From Paratinospora sagittata (Eukaryota; Streptophyta; Magnoliopsida; Ranunculales; Menispermaceae), in contig CM069598.1 of NCBI GenBank assembly GCA_035771175.1, positions 12,010,539 through 12,074,538 of the forward strand: DNA of 64,000 bases. The letters are read 5' to 3'. Shown here one piece after another: positions 55,101 to 64,000 of the stretch (positions are counted from its first letter, which is position 1; each line of letters begins with the position of its first letter). Under the pieces are notes generated by a model. That model had not been told where the DNA came from. It saw nothing but the letters and a program-made list of their open reading frames with translations, and did not search any database. Position numbers and translations under genes: made by a program.

Positions 55101-58100
55101 TAGAGTTTTTGGCTATAATTGGGTATCTTGTTGTCAGGTTTATTTAATGTTTGGATGCACTTCTGGTGCCTGCTTGGATGTACTTTCAGTTTACACTTAC
55201 TTAATCTAATGATCAAATTTGTTTTTGCTAAAAAAAAAAGCAAAAAAAAAAAAAAAAAAACTCAAGTGGTATAGTCATATTTTCAATTTTTCATTATGAA
55301 AGTTATCTTTTTTTTTAGTTTCTAATTCTTATTTTTTATTTTTTTTTTATTAACTTGCTGCAAATAATTTCCATTATGTTATACTTATATATAAGTTTTA
55401 CATCAAACATGGCTCTTTAAATCATTGTATTTTCACTATATACCTACTTTTCTTACTTGTTAATATGTTTTTATGTGGCTGTTAATTTGTGGATAAAAAT
55501 AATGAAGAGTGTAAGATATGGTTAATCTTTTTTTACAACAGGATTTGACTTCTATATTATGGAATATGTGTGTACTTATATATAAGGTTTGTAATGTAAA
55601 ACTTAAATTAATTATTTAGGAAGTTGTAAATAAATATTATTGTCGCCCAGGCAGCGCCTCACCTAGATAGGGACAATCACTCTTTTTTTATTTTGTTTTT
55701 GGTTACCCACGCGGTATCCCCACACCCTTCGAGGTGAGACTAGTCCACGCTCAAGGTACTGTCGTGGCATTGGGTGATCTCTCCCAAGCAGGATATGTCG
55801 AGGATGAGGCTCGAACTCGCGGTTTGAGTCTCTCAACCCATCCTAAGGCTCGATCCCCATCCATCGAACCAACCCCGCGTTGGTAGGGACAATCACTCTA
55901 CCTAACGATAATGAGAGGCTAAATGTGCACAAAATATTATAGATCACTTAGCAAGTGACTATGCATCACATAAGAATCTTGTGGACATGCAAAGTCAAGC
56001 AGAGCACCCCAACTCCTAAGAAGTATAATGTTAATCTCCATGCCCTCCCCAAAACATTAAAGTTGTTGAGAATACCATTTCAGTGAATATATAGGCTTAT
56101 TCTTGGGAAAAAAATAGATAGGGAGAGAGAGAGGAAGAACAATAGTGGAAAAGACATGGTCACAGAGTCCAATTTGAATGTATAAATCTTTCTTGATTTG
56201 ATTAAAAAATTCAAAAGGAAATTGATTCAAATCTGTAATATGAATCCCATTGCTTCAAATTCTATAGTAATCCTAATAAAAAATTGTATCTTACAATTCA
56301 CAATTCCAATCTTATGATTCATAATCCAAGTTTTATGATTCAAGCAATTCATAAAAATCTAGTTGAAAGAGAAGATATATATTTCATGCGTCATAGATTT
56401 GAAGTATAATTTTTTTTTTGGTAACTTGGGGTATTTGGGCCAATTTATATGTGCACCGACTAATCCCAATGGCAAGCCCCAATGATAAGAGAGATTTTTT
56501 CTCGAACAAATGTTGCGTTCACCCCATATCATAACAACCATATTGTACAGACAGGCAATATAGAAAATGACCAATTACAGAATGTTATTATTTAGGTTTA
56601 ATTTGAAATAATTTGGTTAGGATAAATTTAAATTTTAGGAGTAACAAGATTTTGTACGAGTATAATCCTTAGTGAAAAGATCATCCTTACAAAATATTAA
56701 TCCTCCATATTGGACCTTTAATTGAGACCAAAAATACTACTTATCAATAATATGAATTAAATCCCATTTTTCTATGGATATTGACTTGTATATATGTTTT
56801 TATACATGATTCCTATAATGTATATGAACCTTAATATTCATCAATTATGGTTCCCAATTAAATTCACCACACTTCCAAACAATTCAATCTTGATTCATGA
56901 TTCCTATATATATGAGAAACACCTACATAGTACACGATAGCACAAAATTGATTTTGTGTTCAATAATGGAGTGCAGATCTCTTTATCGATGTTTCCTTTC
57001 CTTTTTTCAAGATACCTAGTTGCTTCTAAAGCGTTTGATTCTAAACTATGAGAATTGTATAATGTGTGGCAAAACAATCTACAAATAACCCCACAAGATT
57101 CAAATAGCAATTTTGATACAATATCTAGAAATACTTGGTCAGTCTTCAATATGATATGCATATTATTGATTCCTGAGGTTCGATCAAAACTTTTTCAAAC
57201 TATTTGATTTTTTTATGATAGAGTAGAGGAAACCAAATTTTAGTCTCAACATGCAATTTGGGCACTTTCAAGCAGTTCATGCTGCAGACCCAACCTCTAC
57301 AAAACCGCAAACCTACTGAAAAGAATAACCAAAATGCAGTTTAAAAGTTTTTTTGTCCTGAAAAATCCATATCCATGATGTAACAACTAATTTCAGAGCA
57401 AACTTTGAGATCAAAAATCATTGAAGGACACATGAACAACCTCATTCAACTTACTGGGCAGTCCACGAAAGAAACATGTCTCAGAAGCTTCATCCTGGCA
57501 TTCTCAAACCCTGGAACATCACATAGAGGACTATCCTCTTTTCCACTTCCATAGGACCTACAAATATATTTTGTTATAAAAATCAGGACAGGAATGAGAA
57601 ATACAAGAGCTCTTCTCTTCTAATGGATCACCATACTTGTAGCACGTAGGCCGTGGGCATTGTTCATCTTCACACTTGTAAATTTTGGCATTTGCATATC
57701 CTAGCTTGATAGTAATATTACGCTCTAGTTCATTTTTAAATCGAACAGTCTGCATGAAATAAAAATAAATCAAAACAGAGAGAAACAAAGAAAGAAGTTA
57801 AAAAAGAATTTTACTTTTAACATTTTTTATATTTTCTATATGATGTGTGACTCTTGTTTGCTGGACCAGCACCTAGGTATCAAAATACTGTGACAATGTT
57901 TCTGGTTGCAGATTAATAAAAAAATGAAGGATAAAATACAACTTTAGCTTCAAAGCCACAATATATAGACATGATCTGTAAGTTTGAATCTAAATATGAG
58001 GCCAAGATGAATTTTTTGTCATATTATATTAATATTAAATGCATAGTAACAATAAAATACTGAAAGGATGTAATTACACATACTTCCTAGTTATTCTTCA

Positions 58101-58739
58101 TGAATTCATATATTTTCAATTATCATCTAGCAAGCAAGGTTGCAACAACACTTAGAATCATCCATAACCTGGGCATAAATTCAAGAAATCCAAAACTGGA
58201 ACCGATTACTAGAATAAATACTTATATTTTTCTCGAGAAAATGAAAACGTCATTCTTTCAGTCACTAGTGAAATGCATGTTCACAGACATGCAATCCTTT
58301 ATAGTACTTTATTTCTTGATTTCGAGACAAACTTGCCCAAGATGTCTATAGATGGACCAATTAATTAAGTAGCAAATACATGCAAGTATTATGATGAAGA
58401 TAATATGATTTAAAAATTAAAAAAGTTTTAACAAATTACCTGAACACCTGATATTGCCTTTACAACAGTTGACTTACCATGTGCCACATGGCCGATAGTT
58501 CCTGAGAAAATAAATCTAGAATAATTGGTATGATTCTAATCTAAAGATGAACAATTTTTTTCCAAATGTTAAGCAGAACAATTTCATTTAAATGTAAAAC
58601 ACACAGAATCAATACACAAGGCATGGGAATCACCAATATTTATGGTGGCCTGGCGAGAAATGACTTCAGGTGATAATGGATGTAACTTTGTTACATCCAA
58701 TTTACTAAGGTCCTGCTCCATCAGCCCTTTCCGAGACAT
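46107..58739 (-). CDS. Eukaryotic translation initiation factor 2 subunit gamma
   Basis: The GTP-binding core of eIF2, which delivers initiator Met-tRNA to the 40S ribosome. Eight coding exons on the minus strand: 58739-58634, 58501-58440, 57749-57637, 57557-57455, 48824-48597, 48433-48215, 47322-47062 and 46409-46107. They total 464 aa with consistent GT-AG junctions. A leader intron is likely (upstream exon about 59870-59764, donor GTACGT; acceptor at 58768-58769). Motifs: G1 GHVAHGKS (about 39-46), the N-I-T-I-K-L-G-Y switch region, a zinc knuckle (C82, C87, C92, C106), G3 DCPGHD split exactly between exons 4 and 5, G4 NKVD, G5 SAQLKYNID, and a C-terminal beta-barrel domain ending [20 protein letters not shown]. 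Intron 4 is 8.6 kb and full of transposons. It looks intact and housekeeping. Confidence 0.95.
47442..48161. repeat. Tandem duplication in eIF2 gamma intron 6, one unit carrying a LINE
   Basis: A unit of about 283 bp starting TGTAATATCCAACACCAGTA is present at 47442 and again at 47879, with only scattered base differences. The first unit is lengthened by a LINE tail and its target duplication (47709-47862). Confidence 0.9.
47709..47847 (+). mobile_element. 5'-truncated LINE tail with 15-bp target duplication
   Basis: 139 bp ending TTTCTGCTATAAAAAAAAAA, flanked on both sides by TGAAATTTAACAGGA (47694-47708 and 47848-47862). The poly(A) end and duplication are hallmarks of target-primed LINE insertion. 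It is in the plus orientation, opposite to the host gene. Confidence 0.8.
48440..48479 (-). other. Partial copy of exon 6 within eIF2 gamma intron 5
   Basis: Just upstream of exon 6 the intron encodes [12 protein letters not shown], almost the same as [12 protein letters not shown] in exon 6 (48364-48404). Most of the nucleotide differences are at third codon positions. The copy runs into the polypyrimidine tract and the acceptor TTTTTGTAG of exon 6. Confidence 0.7.
49414..49647 (-). mobile_element. 5'-truncated LINE tail with 14-bp target duplication
   Basis: On the minus strand it ends ACTTTTGTTTCTTGT followed by about 17 A. CAAGAATTCAACAA flanks both sides (49400-49413 and 49648-49661). 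It is in eIF2 gamma intron 4 and has no intact coding region. Confidence 0.7.
50281..51695. mobile_element. ATGAATCG-family repeat B1, with CCTAGG repeat A2 nested inside
   Basis: It starts GGTTGTCAAAATCATGAATC and ends near GAGATTTTGATAACTA, with AATCATAAGATTC words in both halves. Its middle (about 50769-51372) is a CCTAGG-family element (ATTGTCAAGGCAACAAGGTG to GGCCTTGGCGACA). It is non-coding and lies inside eIF2 gamma intron 4. Confidence 0.55.
50769..51372. mobile_element. CCTAGG-family hAT-like repeat, copy A2
   Basis: It begins ATATTGTCAAGGCAACAAGG, carries ATGCCTAGGAGAG near the left end, and ends GTATGGCCTAGGCATGGCCTTGGCGACA. It is about 600 bp, AT-rich inside and non-coding. Confidence 0.6.
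51770..52207. mobile_element. CCTAGG-family repeat A3, split by repeat B2
   Basis: The A-family text (CGGCTAGTCCATCGCC, GAACTAAATCGCCTAGG) is interrupted at about 51825 by a B-family element (ATGGTAGTCAAAATCATGAA to CGATTCTAACCACTATGG, about 51825-52142). It resumes with CCTAGGCCACACAAGAC and GGGCTCTTTGAAATTT. Both are non-coding. Confidence 0.55.
52216..52580. mobile_element. Complete hAT-like MITE (copy A4) with 8-bp target duplication
   Basis: 365 bp, with terminal inverted repeats AGTGTTGTCAAGGCGGTG and CACCGCCTTGACAACACT (perfect over 18 bases). GTAAGTAT is duplicated on both sides (52208-52215 and 52581-52588). Termini and 8-bp duplication place it in the hAT superfamily, non-autonomous. 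It defines the ends of the CCTAGG family in this window. Confidence 0.88.
52676..53852. mobile_element. CCTAGG-family element A5 with long hairpin-forming arms
   Basis: The left arm from AGTGGTTTCAAGGAGCCAAG and the right arm ending GCCTTGGCGTCTTAAAACCACT are reverse complements over much of about 450-500 bp each. Landmarks are TTTAGACGATTT with TCGTCTAGA, CTATAAATAATTAATTA blocks, and AATTACAAGTATACCACTTG with its complement. A loop of about 200 bp near 53145-53340 carries a further CCTAGG terminus (GGCCTAGGCGTAGCCTTGAA). Confidence 0.65.
54698..55258 (+). mobile_element. 5'-truncated L1-type LINE with 17-bp target duplication
   Basis: Encodes the C-terminal part of the LINE polyprotein (54726-55097): [20 protein letters not shown] (zf-RVT-like), [14 protein letters not shown] and a stop. 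A 3' untranslated region and poly(A) interrupted by GC (55231-55258) follow. ACTCAAGTGGTATAGTC is present on both sides (54681-54697 and from 55260). It is the same family as the LINE at 20299-23490, whose 3' end is also TTTTTGCT plus poly(A). The open frame is intact to its stop, so this insertion is fairly young. It lies antisense in eIF2 gamma intron 4. Confidence 0.88.
55684..55883 (-). mobile_element. tRNA-derived SINE with 16-bp target duplication
   Basis: Read on the minus strand it starts CCAACGCGGGGTTGGTTCGATGG-like (A-box region). It has CGCGAGTTCGAGCCTC (B-box) about 60 bases on, and ends GGGTAACCAAAAACAAAATAAA, an A-rich tail. TAGGGACAATCACTCT flanks it (55668-55683 and 55884-55899). 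It is GC-rich against the AT-rich surroundings and sits inside eIF2 gamma intron 4, in the same direction as the gene. Confidence 0.85.
56408..56535 (-). mobile_element. SINE-like element, family 3, copy 2 (short)
   Basis: A T run followed by GGTAACTTGGGGTATTTGGG, CCGACTAATCCC, AAGCCCCAATGATAAGAGAG and AATGTTGCGTTCACCCC matches the start of the element at 33150-33380, but the B-box part is absent. Confidence 0.4.
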
Positions 58740-59763
58740 TGTTCAGACTCTTTAGAAACACTTGGCACTGGGAAAAGCAGATGCAATCTAATAAAAGGAT
58801 CCAATTAGTTTCACAAGTGAAGAAATGAAAAAAGCAAAATGTTAAGAGTAATGAGTTGGATGCCAACATATATATGTTAGTTGACTAAAGATTTCTGTCA
58901 ACAATTTCAACATGTATTGATATATATGGGCATATCAGCATATATTCACCAGCATAATAGAATACAACTTCAGTTATAAAATGGCCTTTATGTCAAGATA
59001 TCTGCCAACATGAAATGCAAAATTGAAAAATCATTCAAACAAAATGCATCATTTCCATCACTTCAACAAACTTACAAATGCTCAATTATATAAATTGATT
59101 ATAGCTAAATAGATCTCAATCAGCTTGTTAGCACTGATCGGTGTCTCAACAGACTGACAGAAACTTAAAATATCTTTCCACCTCACAGTAAGTCTAGTTT
59201 TATGGAAAGATTTCTATTCTCAAAAATCTTGTTTACATAGGAACTGCCGTTGTTTGTTTTACCTAACTCTTTGATTCCTAATTTTTAATCTCTTCTTAAA
59301 CTCATTAAACCCTATCAAATCCATCAAAAAGAGAGGATTCTTCTCCTCAATCGATCAAATAATTCTCAGCAGGAAAAAACAAAAAATCAATAACCATATC
59401 CGTATTCCTACAAACGAATTCTACTCTATGTGAGAAAAACGGAGAACGAAAAGATTGGCCCTTCAAGGGTTTTACTCTCTTATCCAGTCAGCTCAGTTGA
59501 TCAAAATATCTATATCTAAACATCTTAGTTAAAGTATTCATAAAAAAGAAGAAGACGAACATCAAAAAGATTGGATTCAACAGCTTTCAAAAACAAAAAA
59601 GAACACTCGGATGCAGGAAATGAAATGAGATAATCGCATGCAGAAAACTAAACCAAATCATCCAAAAAAACACACAAGGAAAATTACAATCGAGAACTGA
59701 AACATATAATCTATAAGATCTAAAATCCTGATCGAACTCAGGAAATGCAAAGAAGAACGTACC

Positions 59764-59870
59764 GGATTCTAGAGAAACGAGTAAAGAGAGAGCTGTCTGC
59801 TTGTGTTGTTCGACTGAGTTGCTTTGATCTTCGAAGCAAAATGAGAAAGAGCCGTTCCTTTACCCTATCG
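59764..59870 (-). other. Probable 5' leader exon of eIF2 gamma
   Basis: A non-coding stretch on the minus strand ending in AATCCG and a GTACGT donor. It would join over an intron of about 1 kb to the acceptor CTTTTCCCAG at 58768, 29 bases before the ATG. The transcription start is only approximate. Confidence 0.5.
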
Positions 59871-60523
59871 ATCTCAAATTTTTAGGGCTGCAACTTGGGC
59901 GGGCCCAACCCGAGAAATTAAGCTCTCTTTTGGGCCTGGATCAGTGAAATCTGGAGTTGTTTAAGGCTCAAAGGAGGGATCCTAGGCCTAGCCTATTCTA
60001 ATCGGGAGCTGCTAAAATCACCCATTCAATTTTTCTGTCCATGACCTAAATTAAAAATTAAAAAATAATCTTATAAAAATTTATTAAAATAAACATATAA
60101 AAACTATTCTACCTTCTCATACTCTCGAAAATCTTCACTTTTATAAGTTATAAGTTGGATTTGTTGTGTTATTTATTCATTTCTACCCTAATCTAGACCC
60201 AAAATCATGAAAAAAAGGTTAAAATAGGGCGGAGAAAGAGTTTCGAAACCCTTTCTCTCTTCGGTCTTAATGACTTGGCCAAGAGTTTCGAAACCCTTTC
60301 TCTCTTCGGTCTTAATGACTTGGCCAGCCGACTAGGGTTAGACAAGTCGCCTCTGGGCCGAACAGGTCCTTATCTATCTATAAAAGTAATCCCCCCACTC
60401 CACTCTTTCTTTGTCCTTTGCCCTTACTCTTGCTGGTAGTTAGCTATTCTTCTTCTTGTTTTCTCTTGCTTTCTTTTTTTGTTGATGTTGTTATTGTCAT
60501 CGTCGTTGTTTGTGTTGAGAATC
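59871..60523. other. Divergent promoter region of eIF2 gamma and the MADS gene
   Basis: It holds the eIF2 gamma promoter and, nearer 60500, the leader of the MADS-box pseudogene. A pyrimidine-rich stretch lies at 60395-60480. An exact 45-bp tandem duplication is listed separately. Confidence 0.5.
60236..60325. repeat. Exact 45-bp tandem duplication
   Basis: The unit starting AAGAGTTTCGAAACCC and ending TGACTTGGCC occurs at 60236-60280 and 60281-60325 without a mismatch. TTTCGAAA inside it is palindromic. Confidence 0.9.
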
Positions 60524-60625
60524 ATGCTTCATGTGAACAAGTCCCTTAAGAAAATTAGCAACCTTAAAATTTGTAGATTGGTTTACGAGAAACTCAAGAA
60601 ACAAATGCTTAAGGAAGCTCAAGAC

Positions 60626-61285
60626 CAGGCCCGACTCTGGGGCAAGGCCCAGAGGGCGACCGCCCCGGGCTCCCAAATTTTGAGGGCCCATATATATATA
60701 TATATATAATATTAACTGATGGACCCTTTGAATTTTGATGGTAGTGGATCCTTTTGGTGGTTGTAGATAATGATGAGCGTATTTCTTTTGTGAAAAATTT
60801 TGGCTTATTTTTAACTAATTTTTTTTATTTTTTTTAATTAAATTATTGGGGGCTTCAAATTTTGCACCAAAATACTTATATAGTATTTTTTTTTACCTTA
60901 AGAAAATTTTGCTCTACTTTTTTTTAGCTCTATTTTAATAAGATGTTTTTTTTGTTCAAATAAGAGCTTATTTTAAATATATTATTTGGTAATTAGTCAA
61001 ACTTCTTATTTTAGTTTTATTTTAAAGATAAAATATTTTCAATTTAAAATCTCAACTTTATACTATAAAAATAAGTGAACTTAAAAATAATATTTATATA
61101 TAACAATTATATTGGATATTAAATATTTAAAATCTCAAATTTGTAATTTTTTATTGTATTAATTTTGTAACTTTAATTGTATTTAAAATATTTATAAAAA
61201 AAATAAAAATATTTCATTTAAAATTAAAAAGGGTCTGATTTATTGTACCTCACCCCAGTCCCCTAAATAGTCAGGGTCGGCTCTG
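60626..61285. mobile_element. hAT-like element inserted in the MADS box, with 8-bp target duplication
   Basis: 660 bp, with ends CAGGCCCGACTCTG and, in reverse complement at the right end, CAGAGCCGACCCTG. The flanks are CTCAAGAC (60618-60625) and CTCAAAAC (61286-61293), an 8-bp duplication with one mismatch. The left end is GC-rich and the interior is very AT-rich, including a TA tract near 60692-60708. It has no coding capacity. Confidence 0.8.
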
Positions 61286-61856
61286 CTCAAAACTTGGCAA
61301 CTATTTTTGCAACGGATGTTGCCTCAGTCATGTACTCTCCAATCTGATAAATTGACTACTTATGCCAGGAGGGGAAGGTTGATGAAATTTTATTTTTAAT
61401 TATTTTTTCAGTTTATTTTAAAAAGATTAATCATTCTTATTTCATTTTATTTTGTTTTGTTTCATTTGAAGAAGTAATTATTCAATTTTTTTTTATGTTT
61501 ATTACAGTGTAGAAGACATTCGTTTGCTCTACTTTAGCATACCCCCCAAGCTCAGAGAAGGGTAGGTTTTTTAACTCTTTTTATCTTTCTTTTTTTCATT
61601 ATTTATCTAGTAAAATCTAGATTGATTCGGCTCTAATATTAATTTAATGACCTTTTTTTTATTTATTTTTTTCTTCGTTTAAATTGAACATGCAGGCGCG
61701 TGACGAATGAAGAGGTACCTCGATGCTGCCAAGACATTATTTGACCAAATATACGTATTTTGATATGATAATTATTTTATATAATAACTATTTTTGTATA
61801 GTAATTAATATCTAAAAATATTATTTACTGAATATACTTTGGGGACTAATTAGGAG

Positions 61857-63096
61857 GGCTTTTGACATGATTATCTTTTAAAAATAAAAAAAAATTACAA
61901 ATGTTATCCAAACACAAATATTGACTCATTTGCCTTACTTTACTGTTCATCGCCCAGTTAGCGCGCCAAACAAGCGCCACGTGGGCAGCGGAGATGGTAT
62001 TTTTTATATAGAAGACGTCTTTTGAAAAGATGTCTTCCCTTCATAATTTTTTTTTAAGTGAAAGGAATGCGCCTTTTTAAAATACGTCTTCCCTTCAAAA
62101 AAAATTTTTTGCGGGAAGGTTTTTTTTCTAAAGTTCTTTCTCCTTTGAAATATGAAATAGGCTTTTGATTTTCTTCAAGATCTTGCAATTTCAGCTTCTG
62201 GGCATTGCTTGATTGGTTGTTTAGATTGGCAATTTCTAGTAAATGTTCTTTAAATTCTCTATTTTTGAGATATAAAATAGCTTCCTCGTCCAATCTCAAC
62301 TTTACCAGATCGAAACCCCTCGAATGGAGCTGTTGCTACTGGAGCTGCTGGGGCAGTTTCAATGCTCGTACATGAGGGATCTTCTCCATGTTTCTGTGAT
62401 CCAAACCCCCATTTCTTCTTTGACTTACTTGATTTCTGATCAAATTACAGAAACTTAGCGGTTCAATCTTAAGCCAATTCACATTTCTTATAAAATCTTC
62501 AAGATGCCAAAAGGAACAAATTGAAAAATTAAAATTGAAAAAACTTAATCTTTTTTCACCTTGAAAGCTTTCTTCACTGAAACAAATCAGTTTCTCCTAA
62601 TTATTCCTCAATCTGATCTTCATCAGACAAAACAGCAAATGAAATCTCAACTCCAAGGCAAATGCAAAGAACAATTTTATATCTCAAAAAATAGAGAATT
62701 TAAAGGGAACGAAACACCAGTAGAGAATCGAGGAAAAATGTTAAACAGATATATATACACCATTTCTAGAATTGCCAATCAAAACAACTAATGAAGCAAT
62801 GCCTAGAAGCTGGAATTGCAAGATCTTGAAGAAAATCAAAAGCCCATTTCAAGGAGAGAGAACTTTAGAAAAAAAACCTTTCCAAAAAAAAAATTTCTTT
62901 AAACAAAAAGACGCATTTTCTTTACTTAAAAAAAATTATCTTATAAAAAATACCACTTCCGCCACCCACCTGGTGCTTGTTTGGCCCGCTGACTGGGTGA
63001 TAAATAGTAAAATAAGGTAAATGAGTCAATATTTGTGTTTGGATGATATTTGTAAAATTTTTTTATTTTTAAAAGATAATCATGTCAAAAACTCAT
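61857..63096. mobile_element. Long-inverted-repeat element in MADS intron 3 with a captured-looking core
   Basis: The left arm (about 61857-62285) begins GCTTTTGACATGATTATC and the right arm (about 62668-63096) ends GATAATCATGTCAAAAACTC. They pair over about 430 bp, including ACACAAATATTGACTCATTT with its complement and GGCAATTTCTAG with CTAGAATTGCC. The non-repeated core (about 62300-62640) is less AT-rich. On the minus strand it reads open for about 40 codons, with words such as KWGFGSQKHGE. The terminal structure resembles a MULE or other fold-back element. No target duplication was found. Confidence 0.65.
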
Positions 63097-63496
63097 GTAT
63101 ATTCTTAAGAAAAAAAAAGTATAATTAATTAAAATTATATATCATTAATTCTTTTTCTCTTATTTACGCTGCAGGAACTAGTGGCCAAACTGAGGCTAAT
63201 GAATGTGAGACTTGAGAGGAGAGAATCATGACAAAGCTGTCAAGTTCCGTACCTTTATTTTTCTCTCATTTATATGAATATGAGAAAATAAAAGAAAAAA
63301 AGGTTTTTTCCAGAAAAAAAAAAACTTCATATACCCTAACAAATTCTTTATATACCATTTTTTTAATATTTTTTTTGTGGGCCTCTGGGACGTGTTTTAA
63401 TTTTTAAGAATTAAGACTGCTTTAGAAGCTCAAAGGATTTTTTTTTTTGGTTGGTTTTTTATTCCTCTAACATAACTTTTTTTCAACAAAGGTTAA

Positions 63497-63660
63497 TAAT
63501 TTTATTGGTGTGCATCCGAATCTATTCACTTGAAGTTAGTAGTTTGATTTTTCTTCTCTCTAATAAAAAGTGAGAGCGACCGTTATGCTATATCTTCTGA
63601 TCTTGTGTTAGTACTCAAAAAATAAAATAAAATAAAATAAAATAAAATAAAATAAAATAA
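63497..63660 (+). mobile_element. tRNA-derived SINE-like element, family 2, copy 2
   Basis: The blocks GGTGTGCATCCGAATC, TTCACTTGAAGTTAGTAGTT, AAAAAGTGAGAG and TCTGATCTTGTGTTAGTA occur in the same order as at 28538-28790. An (AAAAT)n tail follows (63616-63660). It lies in MADS intron 4. Confidence 0.55.
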
Positions 63661-64000
63661 CTTTATTCCTTTAATGCACGATCCTCTTCCTGGGCGACGA
63701 TATTTATGTATGATGAGAACACCGGGAAGGTAACATATTCATAATCTTTATATGCAAATATATATATGTATGTGTGTGTGATTTGTGAATTCTTTTAATG
63801 TAATCACTTTTTTCTTTTATTGGCTTCTTATCAGGCAGCTGAGAGAAAATTTAATGATCTGAAGGATCAAATCAATACTGTTAATGAAACACTTAATGAA
63901 ATCAGAACAATACAAGAAGCTGATACCCGAATGGTCAACCAAGCCATGGAGCGAAAAGAGGAGTTACAAGTAGATAATTAATTAATTAATTGCTTTACGA

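Larger units (their letters stand above)
54478..55925. mobile_element. CCTAGG-family repeat A6, carrying a LINE and a SINE
   Basis: It starts CAGTGTTTTCAAGGCCACGC and shares with copy A1 the order AAATCGCCTAGGC, TATATAAAGTGTA, AGCTTAAATATTAGCATAAC and AACTCAAGTGGTATAG. It runs on past the LINE (54698-55258) to GTCGCCCAGGCAGCGCCTCA and then into the SINE at 55684. The far end is not clear. Confidence 0.55.
60524..63969 (+). pseudogene. MIKC*-like MADS-box gene, degenerate and interrupted; continues past the window
   Basis: Ignoring an inserted element (60626-61285), the exons read 60524-60625 plus 61294-61377, 61508-61561, 61696-61714, 63175-63204 and 63835-63969, with matching phases and GT-AG junctions. 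From the first Met the product aligns without gaps to a MADS domain (KKISN for KKIEN, MLKEAQDLATIFATDVASVMYSP for the usual G-L-L-K-K-A-x-E-L region). Next come SDKLTTYARRG, VEDIRLLYFSIPPKLREG and a K-like coiled coil (FNDLKDQINTVNETLNEIR), as in MIKC*/AGL104-type proteins. It is broken twice: the hAT-like insertion sits within the MADS box, and one extra A near 61341 shifts the frame just after YSP. DNA-contact positions such as the N-terminal G-R and the K-R-R are also lost. It is most likely a non-functional relic; the later exons retain open frames. Confidence 0.65.

Noticed and set aside
57558..57788. Extended eIF2 gamma frame reading past CYK into KYGDPLEEK
   Set aside because: This is read-through into intron 3; the family sequence resumes after the donor at 57636, at the acceptor before 57557.

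Overview
This 64 kb window is nuclear DNA from a flowering plant, almost certainly a eudicot. The genes have several exons with GT-AG introns, the intergenic DNA is AT-rich, and it is littered with plant-type transposons (LINE, tRNA-derived SINE, hAT-like MITE, copia and LTR debris). The proteins are plant-specific: a cysteine-rich receptor kinase, a uclacyanin, an IVc bHLH factor and PsbQ. I cannot name the species.

Layout: 1-935 is retrotransposon wreckage (an LTR end lodged in a copia reverse transcriptase). A 1.2 kb palindromic repeat (2257-3428) lies just upstream of a cysteine-rich receptor-like kinase gene (3710-8650, +, 8 exons, 663 aa). Next come a chloroplast DUF1995 protein (11665-12726, -, one exon) and a uclacyanin whose copper-cysteine codon and the next codon are both TGA (13894-14835, +). 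An ILR3/bHLH115-type bHLH gene (27311 to 16139, -, 5 exons, 237 aa) has a 9.1 kb first intron carrying a LINE, two Au-type SINEs and a hAT-like repeat. A small proline-rich membrane protein (30638-30967, -) sits in a long repeat-rich spacer. A cytosolic-type beta-amylase follows (36821-39604, +, 7 exons, 520 aa).

The most striking arrangement is at 41.4-45.3 kb. The NDH-complex lumenal subunit PNSL3 (a PsbQ-like protein) and PsbQ itself lie head to tail, about 1.2 kb apart, with the same intron positions and phases. Convergent to PsbQ is the eIF2 gamma subunit gene (58739 to 46107, -, 8 coding exons, 464 aa). Its 8.6 kb intron 4 splits the G3 motif and is a nest of LINE, SINE and hAT-like insertions, several with clear target-site duplications. 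The window ends in a decayed MIKC*-like MADS-box gene (60524 to beyond 63969, +), broken by a hAT-like element inside the MADS box and by a one-base frameshift.

PNSL3 and PsbQ both act in the thylakoid lumen of chloroplasts, and the DUF1995 protein is probably also plastid-targeted. The other genes are functionally unrelated (starch breakdown, iron-response transcription, translation initiation, defence-type signalling). I found no unknown multi-gene system. The unusual content is gene-structure evolution and nested transposons.
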